In this document: positions 40,776 to 50,658 of the stretch, one piece after another
Position numbering within the stretch: the first letter of the stretch is position 1
How the letters are laid out: the number at the start of each line of letters is the position of its first letter
Origin: Euphorbia lathyris
Taxonomy: Eukaryota > Streptophyta > Magnoliopsida > Malpighiales > Euphorbiaceae
Length of the DNA: 64,000 nt
NCBI RefSeq assembly: GCF_963576675.1
Contig: NC_088916.1
Location: 56,297,001-56,361,000 of the forward strand
Reading direction: 5' to 3'
The notes under the pieces: generated by a model
Database searches by the model: none
Told to the model about the DNA's origin: nothing
What the model saw: the letters and a program-made list of their open reading frames with translations, nothing else
Program-made: the position numbers and the translations under genes

Positions 40776-43700
40776 AGGCTCGCCTATCAGAGAATGGTGG
40801 AATCACTGAGCAATCTCATCCACTCCGAAGGATTCAACAAACATATTGCGCATATATTCACGCAAGTGCACCTCGGGATTTCCCCCTCCACTAAATAGGC
40901 CCAAATTAGGCACAATAGTTCGAGACGACCCTTCTCCGGTCTCTTCGGCACTATCTTCATCATACGGTGCTCCACCATCCAATCCCTCTTCCATCGGTTC
41001 ATCCTCTTGTTCCTCGCCAAGGAAGGACAGATATAGACCATTTCCTACATTGTTCCTTTCGTCGGAATCCAGCAACTCCTCTACGTTCTCTTCGAAGGAT
41101 TCCATCACTACACGTTCTGTCAGACCAATTCCGATCATGCTTACCCTATGATTAGGAAATGGATTACGCCTAGTGGAAGGGTTCGCTGACGAAGGATCAG
41201 CTATCTTTTTCTCCTCGATTAAATCCTGGATTTCGTGTTTCAGCCTCTCACAATTCTCAATTGTATGCCCATAACTGCTGTGAAACTCACAATACCCTCT
41301 AGCCTGTATATGCGGAGTAGGTTGAGCTTTGTTATACGGGGTAAGGGCCTTCAACAATCCCTTTTTCTGCAGACGCTCAAAAACTTTTGCGTAAGTCTGA
41401 TCGAACTTGGCGAACTGCCTTTTTTCAATAGCATTAAGATCAAGCACTTTCACTGCTGCGGATTCCGTACTCGCACTAGGCCCTCCGGCACTATATCCCG
41501 ACTTCGTCCACTTGGTATAAGCTTTCTTTGGCTCTCCATCCCCTTCCACAGTCAAGGCACAACTATACATCTGATTGAAATCAGTAAATGGCATATACCG
41601 CAACTTATTTTTGATATATGGCAAAGTGTTGCCAACCACCATTCGAATCTGATCCTGCTCGAGCGGCTTTTGTTTCATCACTGCGGCCTTAGCCCTCCAT
41701 CTTTTCACAAAATCGGAAAAGGATTCCCCAGCCTGTTGCTTAGTGCTCTCTAACTCTTTCAAAGTGACCTCCAGCATGGTGTTAAAGCTATACTGAGCGA
41801 TGAATGACTTCGCTAATTCCTTCCAATCCTTCTTTGTCACCATCGGCAATGCATGGAACCATGTGAGGGCAGCCCCCTCTAGGTAAGTGTTAAACAGCCC
41901 CAGGACTTGATCCTCAGTCAGGATCGTGTGCTTCATCACAGCAACATACTGATTCATGTGAGCGGTGGGATCTCCAGTTCCATCGAACTTTTTCATGTCA
42001 GGGAGCCGAAATTTCAAAGGCAAAGCTGTTGCCGATAAACAATTCTTCAAGTTATAAAAGTCCTGACTTCCGGAACTTCCTCCGCGCAAGTCCTGCACCT
42101 CCTGCGTGATGTGTTGCTTCCATTCCTCTTCCTTAGCTTTCTCTTTCTCTAACTATTTTCGGATATAATCCTGATAATCCTCCTCATTCCCAAAGTGAGG
42201 GCCATCGTTCACCTCATTCTCAGCGTGTTTACTGCCATTTTTATCATCTCTCATGGCCAGCTTAGCTAACTGGGCCGCTATCACCGCTAACTGCTCATTA
42301 ATGTTGTTCACAGAGTTTTCCAATCCGGCCACTTTTTCGTCGGTCGCAGACATACTGGCTGAAGACTGAGTATACTCAGACGAAGATGATTCCGAAGCCA
42401 TAACTGCCGATTCATGTGGCCCTACTTTCACCTTGGCCTTGAACACTCCCTCAATGTGCCTAAGGCTGTCATCATACGCTCTAATCACAGTTTCAGAGGC
42501 TGTCAGGTCTCCTCTCTCCACTCCCAACTTCGACAAGAGTTTCAAAGGACAAACATTAATGGCCGATCCATCATTGACCATCACGCAACTAGTCTTCTTT
42601 CCGTTAATTTTCTCCCGGATATACAAAGGCTTATTGTGAGCCTTCCCCTCTTTTGGGAGATCCTCGTCAGTAAATGTGATTTCAGCCTTCTTTCGGGCCA
42701 TAATTGCTCCCACTAGCGCTGCCGGCTCAGTATCGGTGGAAATAACCAGATTCTGCAACTCTTTCATCAGGTTCTCACAATGGTACTTAGAATGGCATAA
42801 GACTTCCCAGACTATGGACTTAGCTTGCGTCTTCTTCAACTGCTTAAGAACTTGGTCATCGGGCTTAGGAGCCGACCCTTCTCCAATCTCGGTTTTTATC
42901 ATAGGTACCTTCCCCTCGGCCACTCGGCCTGATCTCGTCATTACCGCAATTTTCGGCTCATCATCCGATTTGTCCCAAATGTTAATAGGAACCCTCCGAT
43001 TGGCATCTTCCTCGTTCGAAGAACTCTCCCAAATGTCCACAACCATTAAATCCATGACGTGAGGAACATTCGGACTCAAGTAAAGGGGATCCGCCGATCC
43101 GTACAAGGCCCAACCTATCAACTCATCATAATCCCGGAGGGACACTCTGCTCATCCTTCTGGCGGCCAACGGAATAGCACCTCGTTGTATGCACATAAGC
43201 TGCACCTTATCGCTCATTGTTTCATGACACTGCTCATACCGGTGCCTCCACCTCCTAGCATAATCCACGAATGGTTCCTCGGGGAATTGCCTGATCCTAT
43301 CCAGATCTTCCAGGGATCCCGTCCATGGAACATACATCTCATATCTCGCCACAAAAGCATTCCTAAGAGGTATCCAATGACCCATTTCTTCTTCTGATAG
43401 GCCCTGGTGCCACAACAAGGCTTCTCCCATTAAAGTTTCCAGGAAATGTTCATGTAATTCACATTGCGGGAATCCGGCGTCGTACATATGGTTGCGGAAT
43501 AACCTCGCATGCTCAACAGGATCCTGGTATCCACCATACCTAGGCATTGCCAACACTGCCTCGGGCGTTTCATAAGAGGGGGAGTCCGGGGTTTGATCCG
43601 CCAACATCCATACCGTATACTCTTTGATAAACCTCTTCGTCATTGCCGCCCAATCGGTCTTAACATACATCGGAAGTGACATATACCACATCAATGGTTC

Positions 43701-45612
43701 ACCCATCAATGAATTACAAAACAAGCTAGTGATCTCTTCTTCTTTAAAACCCAAGGGCGACATGGCCGATAAGTAGAAGTGAAGGTGTTCCATCGGATCT
43801 TTGTTGCCATTATACTTACTGACCCTCGGCAACGGACGCTTGATAGGTCCAATCTGCACTGCGAAGCGCTCCGCGGCCCTGTCCTCAGCCCTTTGATACT
43901 TTTCTAGAAATAGATCTGACAATTGATCCCAATCATACTTGCAATAGTCGGGTAATGAGTGAAACCACCCCAAAGGCTCGCCTATCAGAGAATGGTGGAA
44001 CCACTGAGCAATCTCATCCACTCCGAAGGATTCAACAAACATATTGCGCATATTTTCACGCAAGTGCACCTCGGGATTTCCCCCTCCACTAAACAGGCCC
44101 AAATTAGGCACAATAGTTCGAGACGACCCTTCTCCGGTCTCTTCGGCACTATCTTCATCATACGGTGCTCCACCATCCAATCCCTCTTCCATCGGTTCAT
44201 CCTCTTGTTCCTCGCCAAGGAAGGACAGATATAGACCATTTCCTACATTGTTCCTTTCGTCGGAATCCAGCAACTCCTCTACGTTCTCTTCGAAGGATTC
44301 CATCACTACACGTTCTGTCAGACCAATTCCGATCATGCTTACCCTATGATTAGGAAATGGATTACGCCTAGTGGAAGGGTTCGCTGACGAAGGATCAGCT
44401 ATCTTTTTCTCCTCGATTAAATCCTGGATTTCGTGTTTCAGCCTCTCACAATTCTCAATTGTATGCCCATAACTGCTGTGGAACTCACAATACCCTCTAG
44501 CCTGTATCTGCGGAGTAGGTTGAGCTTTGTTATACGGGGTAAGGGCCTTCAACAATCCCTTTTTCTGCAGACGCTCAAAAACTTTTGCGTAAGTCTGATC
44601 GAACTTGGCGAACTGCCTTTTTTCAATAGCATTAAGATCAAGCACTTTCACTGCTGCGGATTCCGTACTCGCACTAGGCCCTCCGGCACTATATCCCGAC
44701 TTCGTCCACTTGGTATAAGCTTTCTTCGGCTCTCCATCCCCTTCCACAGTCAAGGCACAACTATACATCTGATTGAAATCAGTAAATGGCATATACCGCA
44801 ACTTATTTTTGATATATGGCAAAGTGTTGCCAACCACCATTCGAATCTGATCCTGCTCGAGCGGCTTTTGTTTCATCACTGCGGCCTTAGCCCTCCATCT
44901 TTTCACAAAATCGAAAAAGGATTCCCCAGCCTGTTGCTTAGTGCTCTCTAACTCTTTCAAAGTGACCTCCAGCATGGTGTTAAAGCTATACTGAGCGATG
45001 AATGACTTCGCTAATTCCTTCCAATCCTTCTTTGTCACCATCGGCAATGCATGGAACCATGTGAGGGCAGCCCCCTCTAGGTAAGTGTTAAACAGCCCCA
45101 GGACTTGATCCTCAGTCAGGATCGTGTGCTTCATCACAGCAACATACTGATTCATGTGAGCGGTGGGATCTCCAGTTCCATCGAACTTTTTCATGTCAGG
45201 GAGCCGAAATTTCAAAGGCAAAGCTGTTGCCGATAAACAATTCTTCAAGTTATAAAAGTCCTGACTTCCGGAACTTCCTCCGTGCAAGTCCTGCACCTCC
45301 TGCGTGATGTGTTGCTTCCATTCCTCTTCCTTAGCTTTCTCTTTCTCTAACTGTTTTCGGATATAATCCTGATAATCCTCCTCATTCCCAAAGCGAGGGC
45401 CATCGTTCACCTCATTCTCAGCGTGTTTACTGCCATTTTTATCATCTCTCATGGCCAGCTTAGCTAACTGGGCCGCTATCACTGCTAACTGCTCATTAAT
45501 GTTGTTCACAGAGTTTTCCAATCCGGCCACTTTTTCGTCGGTCGCAGACATACTGGCTGAAGACTGAGTATACTCGGACGAAGATGATTCCGGAGCCATA
45601 ACTGCCGATTCA
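32821..45612 (-). repeat. Four exact tandem units of 3198 bp (gag to truncated protease)
   Basis: Units are 45612-42415, 42414-39217, 39216-36019 and 36018-32821, each 3198 bp or 1066 codons, with no length change. They differ only by scattered substitutions. Each runs from ESAVMA near the gag start to KVGPH in the protease. The three internal joints are identical, passing from the protease to the gag start at a TTCA shared by both parent sequences (32817-32820 and 45609-45612). The array preserves one reading frame. Confidence 0.96.
40803..42098 (-). pseudogene. Tat gag unit 2, middle segment between two stops
   Basis: This 431-codon segment of tandem unit 2 lies between TAG at 42153-42155 and TGA at 40803-40805. 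It contains capsid-like module 1 (KKFDGTGDPTAHMNQY), the CHHC motif and an acidic region (EEQEDEPMEEGLDGG). It stops within module 2 at IAQ, where the other units read IAQWFHHSL. The TGA is therefore a tryptophan codon changed by one base. The TAG upstream is a CAG glutamine codon in the other units. Confidence 0.9.
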
Positions 45613-45710
45613 GAACTGTCAATTTGTAACTGGTCAAACTGCCTAACTAGCCGACTGCTCTCTCGGTACCACAATCGCTTAATGATGACGTCTGCGCGAA
45701 CGGTATCCAT
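42153..45710 (-). CDS. Tat gag start, unit 1 and beginning of unit 2
   Basis: The ATG at 45710 starts the Tat polyprotein: a 33-residue unique leader (MDTVRADVIIKRLWYRE) precedes unit 1. Within unit 1, approximate positions counted from ESAVMA are: coiled coil 25-105, capsid-like module 1 at 135-242, CHHC motif 374-388, module 2 at 503-575, module 3 at 594-668, module 4 at 688-792 and protease 970-1066. The protease site reads VMVNDGS where the other units read VMVDDGS, so the catalytic Asp of unit 1 is lost. After unit 1 the frame enters unit 2 and ends at TAG (42153-42155). It would be the capsid precursor. Confidence 0.93.
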   Translation of the reverse strand: MDTVRADVIIKRLWYRESSRLVRQFDQLQIDSSESAVMAPESSSSEYTQSSASMSATDEKVAGLENSVNNINEQLAVIAAQLAKLAMRDDKNGSKHAENEVNDGPRFGNEEDYQDYIRKQLEKEKAKEEEWKQHITQEVQDLHGGSSGSQDFYNLKNCLSATALPLKFRLPDMKKFDGTGDPTAHMNQYVAVMKHTILTEDQVLGLFNTYLEGAALTWFHALPMVTKKDWKELAKSFIAQYSFNTMLEVTLKELESTKQQAGESFFDFVKRWRAKAAVMKQKPLEQDQIRMVVGNTLPYIKNKLRYMPFTDFNQMYSCALTVEGDGEPKKAYTKWTKSGYSAGGPSASTESAAVKVLDLNAIEKRQFAKFDQTYAKVFERLQKKGLLKALTPYNKAQPTPQIQARGYCEFHSSYGHTIENCERLKHEIQDLIEEKKIADPSSANPSTRRNPFPNHRVSMIGIGLTERVVMESFEENVEELLDSDERNNVGNGLYLSFLGEEQEDEPMEEGLDGGAPYDEDSAEETGEGSSRTIVPNLGLFSGGGNPEVHLRENMRNMFVESFGVDEIAQWFHHSLIGEPLGWFHSLPDYCKYDWDQLSDLFLEKYQRAEDRAAERFAVQIGPIKRPLPRVSKYNGNKDPMEHLHFYLSAMSPLGFKEEEITSLFCNSLMGEPLMWYMSLPMYVKTDWAAMTKRFIKEYTVWMLADQTPDSPSYETPEAVLAMPRYGGYQDPVEHARLFRNHMYDAGFPQCELHEHFLETLMGEALLWHQGLSEEEMGHWIPLRNAFVARYEMYVPWTGSLEDLDRIRQFPEEPFVDYARRWRHRYEQCHETMSDKVQLMCIQRGAIPLAARRMSRVSLRDYDELIGWALYGSADPLYLSPNVPHVMDLMVVDIWESSSNEEDANRRVPINIWDKSDDEPKIAVMTRSGRVAEGKVPMIKTEIGEGSAPKPDDQVLKQLKKTQAKSIVWEVLCHSKYHCENLMKELQNLVISTDTEPAALVGAIMARKKAEITFTDEDLPKEGKAHNKPLYIREKINGKKTSCVMVNDGSAINVCPLKLLSKLGVERGDLTASETVIRAYDDSLRHIEGVFKAKVKVGPHESAVMASESSSSEYTQSSASMSATDEKVAGLENSVNNINEQLAVIAAQLAKLAMRDDKNGSKHAENEVNDGPHFGNEEDYQDYIRK

Positions 45711-47634
45711 TAGTATGTATGCCTGATTTTATATGCATGATTCGTGGTGTGTGCGTTTATTTATTTATGGATATATAAGATAAGAAGAACAAACGTTAGT
45801 CTAATTACACTTATCACAACATCTCTCTTCCACCCTTATTCCTCCACACACTCGTTGGTCCAGGTCTCTTTCCTAGGATTTTGGTTTTTTGGCTCACATT
45901 GCGGTCCAGGGGACGCGTGATGCCGTCGATTATTGCGGAAAAGTAAATCACCCATCAGACAATACAATTCGTTTTTGACGTATCCACGTTCAGTGACTAA
46001 GAAATCGACCAAGTTGGATTGTCCTTTTAGAATAACTCGTCTTTTGTCCTTTCGCGAGACGCATTAATTCGGGTTTTGACTCCCTTTGAGCGCATCTCGG
46101 TTTTTAAACGTGGTACGAGTTATTCTTCTAGTCCAATTGTTCGTTATCGTCCATGACTCATTCCCTTTTATTCACGTGGATTCGTGTCTCGATTTTTGGA
46201 TTACAACGGGATCTTTTGGATCTATCGAGAGACGTAACCACGCGTTTATTTAGTGATGAAATCACTTTTGGATTTTATTTTAGGGAACGGACTCATCGCG
46301 TAACGCATTTGTTCTTAGCGTCGAGGATCCGTTTGCTCCTTTTTGCTACGTGAAAGACGACGAGTCTTATTTTAAGCGCACGGTAACCTTTCGGCTAGCA
46401 ACAGTTCGTTGTTCCTCCCAATCCTACGGGATATATCATCTTAGTGTGGTTATAGAAAATCAACCTTTCGTTAAATCGCGTGTTTGTTCGAAGCGAGGAT
46501 ATCACCGTTTTCTTTCCTTTAGGCGCGAATTTAAGCAAACACGTATATCGGGCCATATTTCTTGCAGTTTTGGTACCGGTCGAAATGATGGAGTCGTTAG
46601 TCAAAACCCGCAGTCTCGTCCATATGGCGCAATTATATGGTTCGGCTTAATTCGGCTTCGAGATTTTAAACGGGGTATACTCTCGTTCGAGGCACATATT
46701 CAACGACATTGGTTTATTTTCTTTAACTACCCTCGGGATTGATATATATCGTAGTCTCGGAATGATTTTGGTCGTTTAGTTCATTTTTCTTTTCTTTTAT
46801 TTTCTTAGTCATCTTTACGGACACATCCATTTCTCTTAAGAACAACTCGAGGCACAACGTAAAAGCTCGTCTTTTATTCGGAAGGGACGGGCTACTTGTG
46901 CGAAACTTTTTTCGTTACAACAAGGTTGTTCGAAACAGAAATGTTCTTCGTTTTCGTTTCGTCATGATCTCGTTTTATCCCAACTTATTTAAAGAATGTG
47001 AATAACGGCTACTGTTAATATAATCTTTTGTATCGAGATGTAACTATCCTTAATACCGAATCGATTCATACTAATACGTGCTTACGTCATAACGTATTTT
47101 CTGAACATGTGCCTTCATCGGGACACCGAAAAGGGACAAGGTGGGTCGCACATGTTCATTCATATGAGATGACTAAGTCGTCTTTAGTTCAAATTGTTTC
47201 GATGTTTTAGGGCAATTAGTATGTCGATTCACGAGTATATATTAACACATCGTCTCATTTTCTTTACCTACTTTAGGATTAGACACGTATCGTGGCGGTT
47301 TGAAAACACGAATTGATTCATTTATCACATCAAAAATAGTAACGGGTGATCCTATGGAAACTTCTAAGGCTACTATATGCTGACACGACTGACCGCGGGA
47401 CCTCACAGGACCGCACAAATTCGCCCCTAACGAATGGATGGGGACCCTTTGGCGCCTTACTGTAAGGGGGAACTTACACTAGCCTCTTTCGAGCGACGAA
47501 TGGACTCTCGCTAGAGGTTTCGCGGAAATTACCCAAAGGGTTTGCAATAATGCACATGAATGCATACGAAAAGAAGTAAAACAATCCGTCCCCGTTAAGG
47601 GCTTAATACACGCCTTCCGGAATCAAATTTCTCA
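45711..47634 (-). other. Tat 5' leader
   Basis: This is the 1.9 kb between the primer-binding site and gag. Ogre elements can carry an extra ORF here, but on the minus strand I see only short frames (69 codons at most), none convincing. Open frames on the plus strand (46153-46742) look accidental. Several ACGAGTTATT, CGTTTTAT and GTCGTCTTT-like words recur, without a clear period. Confidence 0.55.
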
Positions 47635-47654
47635 CTTCCCTAGCAGAGTCGCCA
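47635..47654 (-). other. Primer-binding site of the Tat element
   Basis: On the minus strand TGGCGACTCTGCTAGGGA lies two bases inside the 5' LTR. It resembles the Arg-tRNA primer sites of Ogre/Tat elements. It proves that the right LTR is the 5' one. Confidence 0.85.
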
Positions 47655-47656
47655 CT

Positions 47657-49751
47657 TGTTAGACGAGGTGCCACGGCCTAATCTCCCGGGCGGACCGGGG
47701 GGTGGACAACCTCATGGAGATGTATGCGGTGATTGGCGCCGAAAGCAACCAATCGTGGAATCAAGCTGCTTGGCAGGACCGGAGCTCGGAGATATGGAAG
47801 AGTCGCCACCCACGAATGGGAAAATGAACACCGATCCCTTGCGGGAGACCGATGTGGGTTCGGGAAACTTAGGTACGAGCCGAGAAGGCTAGCTCCTTTT
47901 CGGAGAAAGGCTACTAGGCACCCCGACATCGCCCGGTTATGAACCACCGGCCTCCTACTCAGCATGTTAGGTGATAACGGACTAATCGTATACTTCTTTA
48001 AGTTTAAAATTCATTTGAAACCTTTTCTTTCTCTTTTTAGAAACCGTTTTGAGCATATATTATTGGAAAGCCACATTAGTAAAGAATCACCCATTTATAT
48101 TATACATACACAGAGAAGGGGGAAGAAAGAAGTGGTTTACGACTTTATTTAAATGTCATGTTGTGTGTTTACTCTATGCTAACTCATTTCCCCAAAACGA
48201 GTTCCTTTACATGGTTCGCACCTTAAACGCCGTTGGAACGATTTAGGAGCGTTTTAAAACCCCGCTTGATGAAGTTCACCCGAATCGCCGTTGGAACGAC
48301 TCGAGTGTTTGAAAACGTTAGGATAAAAACCTTTTAATAGGAAAACATGATTAAACATACAAGTCAATTTTATTTTGTACAAACCCTTTTAGAAAATGAT
48401 TCAAAAACTCTATTATTCACAAAGAAAACGATTTTAATTACAATGTTCGCTTAATCCGCATTTGGAACGGATTAAGGTTTTAAAACGTGATGTTTTGGAA
48501 CCAATTTAGAAATATTAACAAAAATAATTCCATTTATTTACATTAGGAACCTCTAAAAATTCATTAGTGTAAATGATTAAATTGAAAACTCTCTTTTTGT
48601 GATTTATTTTCCCCTCTTATTTAATGGACTCTTTACCTATTATGATTATAATAATAAACCCATTTAAACCAAGATTCACACTCAAATAAAGCCCATTTGA
48701 AACCCGGGCCCATGGATGGGCCAAAGGAATAAAGAAAACAATTTAAGCATATATATATACATTTAAATCAAAAAGAGAATATGAGAATGAAAGTTAATAA
48801 AAAAGGAACTATATAATACATGTATGAAAATACTAGATATAATACATTTATACTTTAAAAATGTGAAAATAGTAAATAAATCTCATAAATAAGAAAATAA
48901 TCCTTTATCCAAAATAGTTTCATATAATAATCAATAACATAACCCGTATACCCCAAAACTACATATATACATAACTAATATAGTTTTAAATATCAAAAAT
49001 AACATATACCAATATCTACTAATTATTTCCCAAAAGGCCCAAGTCAATAACCTTTAAAATAGGATCTAATATAACTCAAATGAATAAAAAAGAACATATA
49101 TATACATATACTTATGTTTAAAAATTAAATAAAGAATGATATACAAACATCCTAAATAATTATATACATTAAATATCTAAAATAGTTTGAAAAACATATA
49201 TTACATAACTATACATATATATATTAAGGATTAAAAGCTTAAATGATGAGGGCATCCGGTCCCTAAAGATTGAACCGGAGTTGAAGGATGGGACCCGTAG
49301 AAAGCTAACCGAGAAGGAGGAAGGAAAGGGCGAAGAACAGAGCACGTGGGGCGTGTCCGCTGGGACGCGTGTCCACTGGGCGTGTCTGCTGGGCGCACAC
49401 GCCTCGTGGCTGACGAGCGCGCGTCCCGTGTCGCCAAGCTCGTGTCTTGCTCGGACACCGAGCGCGAACCATTCGTGGTTGGATGCGTGCGTCCGACAGA
49501 CGTCGAGCGCGCGCTTCGCGTCGTCGAGCGGGCGTCCGACTGTCGTCGAACGCGCGCCAGCCGCCGCTAAGCACTCGCACCGTGCCGTTAAGCATTCGCG
49601 AGCTATCCGATCGACAACAGCGACCGACCGTAACTTATTTATTTTATTTATTTATTATTATTATTTTTTCTTTTTGAAACTTTTAGAATCAATCGCTTCC
49701 ACCGTCTTGTTTCCAGGTTTTCGTCACAGGTCCTCCGACTCGGTGTCTACA
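47657..49751 (-). repeat. 5' LTR of the Tat element, with 1.9-kb internal deletion
   Basis: This 2095-bp LTR matches the 3' LTR at both ends but lacks the segment corresponding to about 23800-25737. The lost part holds most of the nested solo LTR, the palindrome cluster and the TATA box. The breakpoint lies near 49370-49390, inside GC-rich CGTG/GGGCG words. The first 120 or so bases of the nested solo LTR remain at 49244-49365. Confidence 0.9.
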
Positions 49752-49756
49752 ACGAC

Positions 49757-50658
49757 TACTTGATTAAATTAACACGAGTTATAAAAATAAAAATTATAAA
49801 TTGGGAAAAGAAAAATAGCACATTCATCCTATATTGACTTGAAATTCAACATGTATTATGGCTAAAGTTTCCTTAAAAACTTCAATTGGTTTTTAATGTA
49901 AGACGAATAATCATACCGAGCTAAAAAGCTAAAGTTAGTTTGATTTATGCCTATAAACCTAATTGAAAATTGAAAATAAGATTTATATTTATCATGAATT
50001 CATGATATAAAATAGAGATTTAAAACTAAAGAAATTTTACTTATATACATTTACTCGAGACGTTTTGATAAAAAGCGTTTCAGAGATTTGTAAAATAAAT
50101 TGTAAAAATATTGCCCGTATAGAAATATTATTTCTACCAATAATGATAACCTTAAAATATGTTAAACATTATTTTGAGAATAGAATTGTTTGAAACATAT
50201 GAAATATATACTTAACAAAAAGTTATGTTTATGAAACAAAAAATTGCCATTGTTTTTGAAAAATGTTGCACTTTATATAAAAATGTTGCATTTCTTGTTT
50301 TGAAAATGTTGCATTATATATTTTACTTAAACATTAATAACAACATGCATTTATACTTTAAATAAATAGCATTCATTCTCATTCGCTGCATTCATTCGTA
50401 CTTAAAATTAAAATGAATATGAAATATCTCCTCCCACACTTAATTTGTACCATGTCCTCATTGGTGCAAAAATTGATATAACACGAAAAAGAGTACGAAA
50501 TTAAATCATACGAATTAGAATTAAAAATATGGTACGATAACATTCAAACATAATAATAAAGATAATTGTACCAAACATAATTAGAAATATTGTACCAAAC
50601 TTAACAAAACATAATAATAATAACGAAAATGAGTTAAAGATAGAAAGGATAAAACCTA
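49757..50658 (-). other. Athila 3' untranslated region, right of the Tat insertion
   Basis: AT-rich and non-coding. It includes three AAAATGTTGCA words at about 50257, 50280 and 50305 and a purine-tract-like TTAAGTGTGGGAGGA (minus strand, about 50431-50446). It continues the Athila 3' region interrupted at 22081. Confidence 0.6.

Larger units (their letters stand above)
22082..49751 (-). mobile_element. Tat/Ogre-like Ty3/gypsy element with fourfold gag array
   Basis: This 27,670-bp minus-strand element has a perfect TSD, ACGAC (22077-22081 and 49752-49756). The 5' LTR is 47657-49751 and the 3' LTR 22082-26113. Read on the minus strand: primer site TGGCGACTCTGCTAGGGA (Arg-tRNA type used by Ogre/Tat), a 1.9-kb leader, gag-protease as four tandem units (45710-31878), reverse transcriptase, Ty3 RNase H, a second RNase H of the kind diagnostic for Tat, integrase, then a 3' region with an ORF on the opposite strand and a 39-bp minisatellite, and a purine tract. 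The 5' LTR has lost its promoter region by deletion. Confidence 0.94.

Noticed and set aside
32160..44951. Many plus-strand ORFs of 60-172 codons across the Tat gag array
   Set aside because: They recur every 3198 bases as exact shadows of the minus-strand gag-protease frame. They have no start context or recognisable domains.
32821..45612. Fourfold array as a pure assembly artefact
   Set aside because: The units differ by scattered substitutions, and each has private changes (for example stops only in unit 2). This argues for a real array, though it cannot be excluded without long reads.
46153..46742. Plus-strand ORFs of 66 and 130 codons in the Tat leader
   Set aside because: They are antisense to the element, have no recognisable motif and overlap each other in different frames. 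They look like chance.
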